Shown: one piece after another, positions 1 to 5,238 of the stretch
How the letters are laid out: the number at the start of each line of letters is the position of its first letter
Numbering within the stretch: position 1 is the stretch's first letter
Source of the DNA: T1Sed10-7 sp047921175
GTDB lineage: Bacteria; Actinomycetota; Nitriliruptoria; Nitriliruptorales; Nitriliruptoraceae
Length of the DNA: 9,461 nucleotides
Direction: 5' to 3'
NCBI GenBank assembly: GCA_047921175.1
Contig: JBLRWQ010000090.1
Span: forward strand, 1-9,461
Notes under the pieces: generated by a model
The model's database searches: none
What the model was told of the DNA's origin: nothing
The model's input: only the letters and a program-made list of their open reading frames with translations
Program-made: the position numbers and the translations under genes

Positions 1-1
1 C

Positions 2-184
2 GCCGAGGGGCCGGGCCTGAGCCGCAAGGCGCTCGCCGGCGCGACCCACCGGGCCCGCATCCCGATCGCTGCCGACGTCGACTCTCTGAACGTCGCCGCC
101 GCGGGCGCGATCGCCGGCTACGAGCTGGCCCGGCGCTCGCGAACGGACGTCAGGGACCGGCCGGGAGTGCCGCGAGGTCGGTGA
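2..184 (+). CDS. TrmH/SpoU-family RNA 2'-O-ribose methyltransferase, C-terminal fragment
   Basis: Only the last 60 codons are present; the 5' part lies outside the window. The visible protein opens with AEGPGLS and continues to IPIAADVDSLNVAAAGAIAG. These are the two hallmark SAM-binding/knot motifs (EGxGLS and SLNV) of the SpoU/TrmH superfamily, which methylates ribose 2'-OH groups of tRNA or 23S rRNA in the cytoplasm using S-adenosylmethionine. SpoU proteins normally end shortly after the SLNV helix, and here about 17 further polar residues follow before TGA at 182-184. The fragment cannot tell tRNA from rRNA specificity (TrmH, TrmL, RlmB and TsnR all share these motifs). The last 35 bp overlap the 3' end of the convergent sucrose phosphorylase gene. 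Family assignment is firm; substrate is unknown. Confidence 0.88.
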   Translation, partial: AEGPGLSRKALAGATHRARIPIAADVDSLNVAAAGAIAGYELARRSRTDVRDRPGVPRGR

Positions 185-1643
185 CGGTGTGCCGCGCACC
201 GTCCCGGGTGAAGGTCACCTGCAGGGTGCGTGCCCGGAGATCGGCCGTCAGGGACGCGACCTCGCCGTCCTGCTCGAAGCCCATGGTCAGCACCTCCTCG
301 TCGTCGCCCGGCTCCAGGGACCAGGTGCCGTCGAACGCGGGATGGGAGTTGCGGAAGCGCAGCAGCTGCAGCAGCCGCGCCACCACCGGCCGCGTCAGCG
401 TGTCGAGGACCTCGTCGGTGGCGTAGTAGCGCCGGTTGATGTCCCGGCCGACACCGGTGGCGTGCAGCAGCTCGACGTCGTTGGTGCCGGCCAGCAGCCC
501 GACGTAGTAGATCTGCGGGATCCCGGGGAGGAACAGCTGCAGGGCGCGGGCCAGGAGGTAGGCGTCGTCGTCCCGCGCCAGCGCGTCGAAGAAGGTGCAG
601 TTGACCTGGTAGAGGTCGACGTTGGAGGCGGCGGCCCCGGTCGCCAGCTGCGAGCTCCCACGGCTGTGCTCGTGGATCCCCTCGACGAGCTGGTCGATCT
701 CCGCCGCATCGAGGAGCCCCGGGCTGCCGGCCAGGTCGCCGGTATCCGGGCCGATGTCGATCACGCCGATGCCGTCGTGGGTGTCCAGCACGGTGATCGC
801 GTTGCGGGGGCGCAGCTCGAACCAGCGCCGCAGCGGCGCGGTCGTGCCGGTGTAGAGCGCGTGCAGGACCAGGGGCGGCAGGGCGAAGTCGTACACGTAG
901 TCGACCCGGGCGGCGATCTCGACCTGCTTGCGCCAGTAGCTGTGGATCTCGACCAGGATCTCGATGCCGCGCGCATGCGCACGCGCGGTCAGGTCGTCGA
1001 TGAACGCGAAGGTCTCCTCGGTCATGAACGAGGAGGTGCCGGGGGTCTTGATGGCGTAGCCGACCGCGTCGAGCCGGACCGAGCGGATGCCGTGCTCGGC
1101 GAACCGGTCCAGGATCGAGTCGAGGTAGGCCCGCCCGGCCGCCGATCGGACGTCGATGTCGATCTGCTCGGAGGTGAAGGTGGTCCACACCACCCGCTTG
1201 GTCCGGTCGCCGAGCTGGACCGGGGTCAGCGGGAGGCCGGGCCGGGGTCGGTACAGCTTGCCGAGCAGCGCCTCGTTCACGCCATCGGGGAAGACCCGGT
1301 CCAGGGTGAGGAACAGCTCGGCGTGCTCGGAGGCGTTGCCCCTGGCCAGGAAGTCCTGGAACAGCGGGGAGCGGGCCGAGACGTGGTTGACGATCAGGTC
1401 GGCCATGACCGGGTGGGTGGCCGCGACCGCCTGGACGTCGTCCCAGGTCCCGAGCCGGTCGTCGACCGCCCGGTGGTCGACCGGATCGAAGCCGGCGTCT
1501 GCCCCGTCGATCGGGTCGAAGAAGGGCAGGATGTGCACCCCGCCGAACACCCCCGCGAGCGGGCCCTCGAGCAGCGCCTTGAGCCCTTGCAGGTCGCCGG
1601 CGAGCCGATCGGCGTAGGTGACGAGCTGGGCCTGGTTGCGCAC
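150..1643 (-). CDS. Sucrose phosphorylase (GH13 subfamily 18)
   Basis: Predicted cytoplasmic enzyme of 497 residues (the Bifidobacterium enzyme has about 504) that would convert sucrose and phosphate to alpha-glucose 1-phosphate and fructose with retention. From the GTG at 1643, catalytic residues fall at the Bifidobacterium positions: nucleophile Asp192 (RLDAVGY), acid/base Glu232 (VEIHSYW) and transition-state stabiliser Asp290 (LDTHDGIG), with Phe156, Tyr196 and His234. Asp49, His87 and Arg134 are shifted by -1; Asp343, Gln346 (DLYQVN) and Arg400 by +1. Family knowledge: Gln in the DLYQ loop marks sucrose phosphorylases, whereas sucrose 6'-phosphate phosphorylases have His there. The GTG at 1643 has AGGTGG six bases upstream and matches the known N-terminus; an in-frame GTG at 1670 would add nine residues. 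No signal peptide, sugar transporter or LacI regulator is adjacent. Related GH13_18 activities (glucosylglycerol, glucosylglycerate) are less likely but not excluded. Confidence 0.93.
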   Translation of the reverse strand: MRNQAQLVTYADRLAGDLQGLKALLEGPLAGVFGGVHILPFFDPIDGADAGFDPVDHRAVDDRLGTWDDVQAVAATHPVMADLIVNHVSARSPLFQDFLARGNASEHAELFLTLDRVFPDGVNEALLGKLYRPRPGLPLTPVQLGDRTKRVVWTTFTSEQIDIDVRSAAGRAYLDSILDRFAEHGIRSVRLDAVGYAIKTPGTSSFMTEETFAFIDDLTARAHARGIEILVEIHSYWRKQVEIAARVDYVYDFALPPLVLHALYTGTTAPLRRWFELRPRNAITVLDTHDGIGVIDIGPDTGDLAGSPGLLDAAEIDQLVEGIHEHSRGSSQLATGAAASNVDLYQVNCTFFDALARDDDAYLLARALQLFLPGIPQIYYVGLLAGTNDVELLHATGVGRDINRRYYATDEVLDTLTRPVVARLLQLLRFRNSHPAFDGTWSLEPGDDEEVLTMGFEQDGEVASLTADLRARTLQVTFTRDGARHTVTDLAALPAGP

Positions 1644-1649
1644 GTCGAG

Positions 1650-1655
1650 CCACCT
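1650..1655 (-). promoter_or_regulatory. Ribosome binding site deciding the sucrose phosphorylase start
   Basis: AGGTGG on the minus strand, separated by six bases (CTCGAC) from the GTG at 1643-1641. The alternative in-frame GTG at 1670-1668 has AGGAG only one base upstream, which is too close. The spacing plus the match to the known N-terminus of sucrose phosphorylases favours the GTG at 1643. Confidence 0.6.
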
Positions 1656-1686
1656 GGGTCGTGTGGGCACGCTCCTGTCACGACCG

Positions 1687-1692
1687 AGGATA
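1687..1692 (-). promoter_or_regulatory. Candidate -10 element of the sucrose phosphorylase gene
   Basis: TATCCT on the minus strand fits the actinobacterial TANNNT -10 consensus. A transcript starting about 7 bases downstream (near 1680) would give a leader of roughly 37 bases to the GTG at 1643. I see no convincing TTGAC-like -35 at 16-19 bases upstream, which is common in high-GC actinobacteria. Inferred from the sequence only. Confidence 0.45.
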
Positions 1693-1731
1693 GGTGCGCG
1701 TCCCGAGCTCCCGGCGGGGCGGACGGCCGCG

Positions 1732-1737
1732 TAGCCT
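1732..1737 (+). promoter_or_regulatory. Candidate -10 element of the thioesterase-hydrolase operon
   Basis: TAGCCT, 35 bases before the ATG at 1773, fits TANNNT and recurs identically before the aldo/keto reductase gene at 5175. It faces away from the minus-strand TATCCT at 1687-1692, with 39 bp between the two hexamers. No clear -35 is visible. The 129 bp between the divergent genes (1644-1772) hold only these two candidates plus the ribosome binding sites. Confidence 0.45.
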
Positions 1738-1772
1738 CCCGCCCACGGCGAGCGGGGGAGGAAGGGCGGGCG

Positions 1773-2171
1773 ATGGCGACGAGCCTCACGGTCCGCTTCC
1801 ACGAGCTGGACCCGTACGGGCACGTCAACCACGCCGTCTACCTCACCTACCTCGAGCAGGCCCGCGTCGAGCACCTGGCCGCGGCCGGGCTCGATCTGCT
1901 CGAGCTCGCCGACCGGTACGGGTGGCAGCTGGTGGTGGTCTCGGTGGAGGCGCGCTACCTCGCCGCAGCCGGGGTGGGCGACGTGCTCACCGTGACCTGC
2001 CGTCTGGCGGAGCGCCGGCGGGCGTCCGCGGTGCTCGCGCAGGAGGTCCGGCGCGGAGCGGCGGTGCTGGTCCGCGCCCGGGTCCGGGTCGCGACGGTGG
2101 ACGCCGAGGGCCGCGCCATCGCGCTGCCCGGGGTGGTCATCGACGCCCTCGCCGCGGGAGGGACCGCGTGA
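1773..2171 (+). CDS. Hot-dog fold acyl-CoA thioesterase (4HBT/YbgC-like)
   Basis: A 132-residue protein of the size usual for single-domain hot-dog thioesterases, predicted cytoplasmic. Family members hydrolyse acyl-CoA or acyl-ACP thioesters to the free acid and the thiol carrier. The N-terminus carries the 4HBT signature: RFHELDPYGHVNHAVYLTY, with Asp13 as the expected catalytic acid, followed by GHVNH (16-20) and the conserved LEQAR at 27-31 that begins the central helix. The ATG at 1773 has a strong purine-rich ribosome binding site (GGGGGAGGAAG, 1754-1764) about eight bases upstream, and the signature begins within ten residues of it, so the start is secure. The stop codon overlaps the GTG start of the next gene (GTGA), which implies translational coupling with the membrane hydrolase. 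Acyl chain preference cannot be read from the sequence. Confidence 0.9.
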   Translation: MATSLTVRFHELDPYGHVNHAVYLTYLEQARVEHLAAAGLDLLELADRYGWQLVVVSVEARYLAAAGVGDVLTVTCRLAERRRASAVLAQEVRRGAAVLVRARVRVATVDAEGRAIALPGVVIDALAAGGTA

Positions 2172-3679
2172 CGACGCTGGACCCGCTCGACCTCGACCGC
2201 CCGACCCGGCTCGGGACCCTCCGGCGCTCGATCGCCCTGCTGGCGCTGGCGGCGATCGTGGTGGCTTGGTGGCAGGTCGCCGCCGCCACCGATGGCCTCG
2301 AGGTCACGACGCGGGAGCAGGACGGGGTGCCGGTGGACCTGCTGATCCCCGAGGATGCCGTCGACGCCCCCGGGGTGGTGGTGGCGCACGGCTTCGCCGG
2401 CTCCCGACAGCTGATGCGTGCGACCGCGCTGGCGCTGGCCGACGCCGGCTTCGTCGTCGCCGTCCCCGACCTCGCCGGGCACGGCGCCAACCCGCGACCG
2501 CTGCCCACCGACGACGAGGGTGCGCAGCTCGCCGCCGACGTGCTGAGCGCGGTCGCGGTGCTCGAGGCGACCCCGCAGGTCGCCGCTGGCCAGGTCGGCC
2601 TGCTCGGGCACTCGATGGGCTCCGGCGCGGTCCTGCGGGCCGCGATCGACGCCCCGGAGCGCATCGGCGCGGTCGTGGCCGTGTCACCGACCGACGCGCC
2701 GGTCACCCCGGAGCGCCCCGGTGACCTGCTGCTGCTCGCCGGGGAGCTCGAGCCGCGTTTCGTCGCCAACGCCACCTCGCTGCTGGAACGGGCCGGCGGC
2801 CCGAGCGGTCCGGAGCAGGACGGACCGCGCCGTGCGTTGGCGGTCATCGATGGCGTCGAGCACGTCAGCATCCTGTTCGCTGCCGACATGCACCGGCGCT
2901 CGGTCGCCTTCCTCGCCGACGGTGCCGGCGTCGCGGGCACCGAGGTGGACGTCGACGCGGACGTGGGCGGGGCCGGCCCGCTCGGCTGGTGGGCGTTGCA
3001 CCTGCTGGCGGTGCTCGTGCTCTGGCGTGCCCTCGTGCCGCTGCTGGTCGACCGCGGGACGGGCGCGCGTGTCGGTGGTCGCAGCCTGCTCGGTGCCGTC
3101 CTCGGGGCCGTGGCGGCGACGACCGTCCTCGCGGTGGCGGGCGCGGCGGTCGACCTGACCGGCCTGGGGGGGATGCTGGTCGCCCCCGTGCTGGCCGGCT
3201 GGTTCCTGGTGGCCGGAGCGGTCTGGCTGTGGGTGGGGGTGCGCCCGTCGCGGCTGGACGCCCGCGACGGGATCTGGGCGCTGCTCCTGGTCGGTGTGCT
3301 CGCGCTGGCGCTCGCCGCCCTGGGCGGTCGGGCGTGGCTGCCGGTGGTGCCGACCGGCCTCAGGGCGGCGTTGCTCCCGGGCTTCGTCGTCGCGGTGCTG
3401 CCCTGGACGGTGGCGCTGGCGACCAGCCTGCAGGGCCGGCGCGGCGTGCGTGCGGCCCTGTGGTGGCTGGTCGTGGTGCTGGTGGTGACCGTGGGGCTCG
3501 CGATCGCCGCCGCGGTCGTGCCGGCGCTCGGCTTCCTGGTCCTCCTGCTGCCGCTGGTCCCCGTGCTGCTGACCGTGTCGGCCGTGACCTGGGCCCCGTT
3601 GCAGCGACCCTGGGCGGGGGGCCTGGCCACCGCGGCGCTGCTCGGCTGGATGCTGGCGGTGCTGTTCCCGCTGGCGTGA
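2168..3679 (+). CDS. Alpha/beta hydrolase fused to a polytopic membrane domain
   Basis: Predicted 503-residue membrane protein. Residues 21-37 form a hydrophobic anchor (IALLALAAIVVAWWQVA). Residues about 45-250 are an alpha/beta hydrolase: HGF oxyanion segment at 74-76, nucleophile elbow GHSMGSG with Ser149, probable catalytic His232 (GVEHVS), and Glu193 or Glu195 (AGELE) where the acid, more often Asp, is expected. From about 272 to 501 there are seven to eight further hydrophobic segments (near 272-293, 306-329, 335-357, 369-386, 397-419, 428-450, 453-471, 484-500). With the single N-terminal anchor, the hydrolase domain probably faces the outside and the rest sits in the membrane. The start is the GTG overlapping the thioesterase stop. 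Ester, thioester or amide hydrolysis is likely; the substrate is unknown. The thioesterase partner suggests acyl-lipid metabolism, which is inference. Architecture is confident; function is not. Confidence 0.85.
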   Translation: MTTLDPLDLDRPTRLGTLRRSIALLALAAIVVAWWQVAAATDGLEVTTREQDGVPVDLLIPEDAVDAPGVVVAHGFAGSRQLMRATALALADAGFVVAVPDLAGHGANPRPLPTDDEGAQLAADVLSAVAVLEATPQVAAGQVGLLGHSMGSGAVLRAAIDAPERIGAVVAVSPTDAPVTPERPGDLLLLAGELEPRFVANATSLLERAGGPSGPEQDGPRRALAVIDGVEHVSILFAADMHRRSVAFLADGAGVAGTEVDVDADVGGAGPLGWWALHLLAVLVLWRALVPLLVDRGTGARVGGRSLLGAVLGAVAATTVLAVAGAAVDLTGLGGMLVAPVLAGWFLVAGAVWLWVGVRPSRLDARDGIWALLLVGVLALALAALGGRAWLPVVPTGLRAALLPGFVVAVLPWTVALATSLQGRRGVRAALWWLVVVLVVTVGLAIAAAVVPALGFLVLLLPLVPVLLTVSAVTWAPLQRPWAGGLATAALLGWMLAVLFPLA

Positions 3680-3690
3680 CCGTGCCCGAT

Positions 3691-3720
3691 CGGGGCCGCG
3701 GCAGCTAGCGTGCGGCCCCG
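3691..3720 (+). terminator. Perfect 9-bp stem-loop between hydrolase and dehydrogenase genes
   Basis: CGGGGCCGC (3691-3699) pairs perfectly with GCGGCCCCG (3712-3720) around a 12-base loop, starting 11 bases after the hydrolase stop. There is no U-tract, so it would be a high-GC, tail-less terminator at best. It could instead act in the leader of the next gene, because it ends just before that gene's ribosome binding site. Confidence 0.4.
3706..3711 (+). promoter_or_regulatory. Candidate -10 element of the short-chain dehydrogenase gene
   Basis: TAGCGT fits TANNNT and has the same TAGC core as the hexamers at 1732, 5175 and (minus strand) 5135. It lies in the loop of the stem at 3691-3720 and 23 bases before the ATG at 3735. 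Transcription from it would start within or just after the right stem arm, leaving the ribosome binding site (GGGAGG, 3724-3729) free. No clear -35 is seen. Confidence 0.35.
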
Positions 3721-3734
3721 GCAGGGAGGCCGGG

Positions 3735-4529
3735 ATGGAGCTCGCGGGCAGCAGCGCGGTGGTGACCGGTGGGGCGGCCGGGATCGGTGCCGCACTGGTA
3801 CGGGGGCTGGCCGCCGCCGGGGCGCGCGGGGTCCTGGTCGCGGACCTCGACGCCGATGCAGCCCAGCAGGTCGCGGACGAGCTGGTCGCCACCGGGACGC
3901 CCGCGCTGGCGCGGCGGGTGGACGTCGCCGACGCGGACGCGGTCGCGGCCATGATCGCCGCGGCCGAGGAGGCCTTCGCGGGGCTCGATCTGGTCGTGTC
4001 CAACGCCGGCATCGGTACCGGCGCGGGGCTGGAGGCCAGCCCGGCGCAGTGGCAGCAGACCTTCGAGGTCAACGTCCTCGCCCACGTCCACGCCGCACGG
4101 GCGGCGCTGCCCGGGATGCTGGAGCGGGGCCGCGGCGCCTTCCTCCACACCTGCTCCGCGGCGGGCCTGCTGACCATGGTCGGTGACGCCCCCTACACCG
4201 TGACCAAGCACGGCGCCGTGGCCTTCGCCGAGTGGCTCGCCATCACCTACGGCGACCGGGGCATCGAGGTGGTGGCGCTGTGCCCGCAGGGGGTGGAGAC
4301 CGCCCTGCTCGCCGAGGCCGACGCCGGGCTGGCGGGTCGGGCCGTGCGCGCGGCGGCCCCGGTGCTCACCCCGGGGGAGGTCGCCACCTCGGCGCTGGCG
4401 GCGCTCGCGGGTGGCCGCTTCCTCGCGCTGCCGCATGCCGAGGTGGCGGACCACGAGCGGGCCAAGGTGGCGGACCGGGACCGGTGGCTGGCGGCGCTCA
4501 GACGGCTCAGCCGGGCGCTGGAAGCCTGA
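3735..4529 (+). CDS. Classical short-chain dehydrogenase/reductase (SDR)
   Basis: A 264-residue cytoplasmic oxidoreductase of normal classical-SDR length. The Rossmann glycine motif TGGAAGIG lies at 11-18, the NAG motif at 90-92, and the catalytic residues at Ser141 (TCSAAG), Tyr154 and Lys158 (YTVTK). The CPQGVET segment near 183-189 is the usual post-catalytic loop. Asp37 at the end of the second strand (VADLD) suggests NAD(H) over NADP(H); this is a family rule, not proof. Such enzymes reversibly oxidise alcohols or reduce ketones on steroids, fatty acyl groups, sugars or xenobiotics, and nothing here fixes the substrate. The ATG at 3735 has GGGAGG five bases upstream, and a strand-forming sequence begins within five residues. 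It follows the hydrolase gene by 55 bp with its own candidate promoter, so it may be only loosely coupled. Confidence 0.93.
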   Translation: MELAGSSAVVTGGAAGIGAALVRGLAAAGARGVLVADLDADAAQQVADELVATGTPALARRVDVADADAVAAMIAAAEEAFAGLDLVVSNAGIGTGAGLEASPAQWQQTFEVNVLAHVHAARAALPGMLERGRGAFLHTCSAAGLLTMVGDAPYTVTKHGAVAFAEWLAITYGDRGIEVVALCPQGVETALLAEADAGLAGRAVRAAAPVLTPGEVATSALAALAGGRFLALPHAEVADHERAKVADRDRWLAALRRLSRALEA

Positions 4530-4549
4530 GCGACCCAGCGGCCCAGCGG

Positions 4550-4564
4550 CCCCCGGCGCGGGGG
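4550..4564 (+). terminator. Short GC hairpin after the dehydrogenase gene
   Basis: CCCCC (4550-4554) and GGGGG (4560-4564) flank a 5-base loop, 20 bases past the dehydrogenase stop. Two tandem copies of CCCAGCGG (4534-4541, 4542-4549) precede it. No U-tract follows, so a terminator role is only a suggestion. Confidence 0.25.
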
Positions 4565-4589
4565 TGCCGTGCCGGTCGCGACGTCCACC

Positions 4590-4633
4590 GGGTGCACGGC
4601 ACCATGGATGGTCGCGGTTCCGTGCACGGTCGG
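4590..4633. repeat. Imperfect 44-bp direct repeat, copy A, with internal hairpin
   Basis: Aligns without gaps to copy B at 4652-4695 (period 62 bp), with 33 of 44 bases identical by hand count. Within it, GTGCACGG (4592-4599) is perfectly complementary to CCGTGCAC (4620-4627). The 20-base loop holds a second small inverted repeat, ACCA/TGGT, at 4601-4604 and 4609-4612. It lies between convergent genes, where palindromic intergenic repeats and bidirectional terminators are usually found. I do not recognise the family. Confidence 0.7.
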
Positions 4634-4651
4634 TGGTCGAGCTCGGGGCCG

Positions 4652-4695
4652 GGGTGCACGAAGCCGTAGATGGGCAGGGTTCCGTGCGCAGCCGG
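4652..4695. repeat. Imperfect 44-bp direct repeat, copy B, with matching hairpin
   Basis: Second copy of the unit at 4590-4633. Its hairpin is retained: GTGCACG (4654-4660) pairs with CGTGCGC (4683-4689) through six Watson-Crick pairs and one G-T wobble. The best-conserved blocks are the left arm GGGTGCACG, GATGG in the loop, and GGTTCCGTGC. The sequence between and around the copies (4634-4651 and 4696-4756) shows no coding signal that I can support. Confidence 0.7.
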
Positions 4696-4756
4696 CCGCC
4701 GGCGACGGGCCCGAACGCGGTGGGAGGGACGCCCGCGACGTCCTGCGGCCGCGATC

Positions 4757-5092
4757 TCAGCGGCCGAGCAGCTCCTCCAGCCGGCGGTGCAGCGGCAGTG
4801 ACTCGAGCCAGCCCTCCGGGGCCCGGTCGCCGCCCTCGAGCGCGCGGTACAGCGGGTGGCGTTGCTGCTCGAGCCAGGCGATCGCGGCCACCTGGTGGTC
4901 GCGGGTCAGCGCCGCGGGATCGACCACCGTGCCCGCACGCCCGTCCAGCAGGTAGTCGTCCCAGGCGTGCCGCACCACCCACGTATCCGGGTCCTCCAGC
5001 AGCTCACGGAGCCGGCCGCACTGGTCCTCGGTCAGGTCCAGGGGCACGGTCCGCCGCGATCCGGTCCGGGTCCGTGGCGAGCGGGAGCGCAT
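4757..5092 (-). CDS. Hypothetical small acidic/helical protein
   Basis: I do not recognise this 111-residue protein. After an Arg-rich start (MRSRSPRTRTGSRRT) the rest looks soluble and mostly helical, with many Asp, Glu and Leu: LDLTEDQCGRLRELLEDPDT, a Trp-rich middle (DTWVVRHAWDDYLLDGRAG), then a C-terminal half rich in Leu, Arg and His ending LHRRLEELLGR. There is one Cys, no membrane segment and no signal peptide. Third codon positions are GC-rich, supporting real coding. The chosen ATG at 5092 has AGGA six bases upstream, and a -10-like hexamer lies about 37 bases before it. The GTG at 5047 would remove the Arg-rich segment, and the GTG at 5131 overlaps the -10 hexamer and is unlikely. 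It converges on the dehydrogenase gene and diverges from the aldo/keto reductase. No function is proposed. Confidence 0.68.
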   Translation of the reverse strand: MRSRSPRTRTGSRRTVPLDLTEDQCGRLRELLEDPDTWVVRHAWDDYLLDGRAGTVVDPAALTRDHQVAAIAWLEQQRHPLYRALEGGDRAPEGWLESLPLHRRLEELLGR

Positions 5093-5129
5093 CGAAGGTC
5101 CTGTCGATCGGCTCGTCTGGACGACCGAC

Positions 5130-5135
5130 ACGCTA
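5130..5135 (-). promoter_or_regulatory. Candidate -10 element of the small hypothetical gene
   Basis: TAGCGT on the minus strand, 37 bases before the ATG at 5092. It matches the TAGC-core hexamer before the dehydrogenase gene. It faces away from the plus-strand TAGCCT at 5175-5180 across a 39-bp gap. No clear -35 is seen. Confidence 0.42.
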
Positions 5136-5174
5136 GCGGGGTCGGCGCGTGCGGGGCGCGCCGGTTGCGGGGGT

Positions 5175-5180
5175 TAGCCT
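5175..5180 (+). promoter_or_regulatory. Candidate -10 element of the aldo/keto reductase gene
   Basis: TAGCCT, identical to the hexamer before the thioesterase gene. It gives a leader of about 50 bases before the ATG at 5239. The 146 bp between the divergent genes (5093-5238) otherwise hold only the opposing hexamer and the ribosome binding sites. Confidence 0.45.
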
Positions 5181-5238
5181 CGTCGCGACACCCGTGGGAC
5201 CGCACCACCCCGATCCCGTCCCACGCGAGGAGCGCACC

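Noticed and set aside
189..1772. A 5' extension of the thioesterase frame through the sucrose phosphorylase gene.
   Set aside because: It is antisense to a highly conserved enzyme, and the conserved thioesterase domain begins right after the ATG at 1773, which has a strong ribosome binding site.
1644..1874. An N-terminal extension of sucrose phosphorylase up to an ATG at 1874.
   Set aside because: It would overlap the divergent thioesterase gene by 100 bp. Known sucrose phosphorylases begin at the GTG at 1643, and a -10-like hexamer lies inside the extension.
1694..2167. An upstream extension of the membrane hydrolase, out of frame through the thioesterase gene.
   Set aside because: The translated sequence is Arg/Gly/Pro-rich shadow sequence. 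The GTG at 2168 overlapping the thioesterase stop is a standard coupled start followed at once by the membrane anchor.
2137..4177. Long minus-strand open frames across the hydrolase and dehydrogenase genes.
   Set aside because: They are typical stop-poor shadows in very high-GC DNA, with Ala, Arg, Ser, Thr and Pro-rich translations and no recognisable motifs.
4590..4695. CRISPR array.
   Set aside because: There are only two copies with 25% mismatch and a single short spacer, and no cas genes are nearby.
5097..5131. GTG at 5131 as the start of the small hypothetical gene.
   Set aside because: It overlaps the -10-like hexamer, and the added residues show no conservation signal. The ATG at 5092 has AGGA at good spacing.
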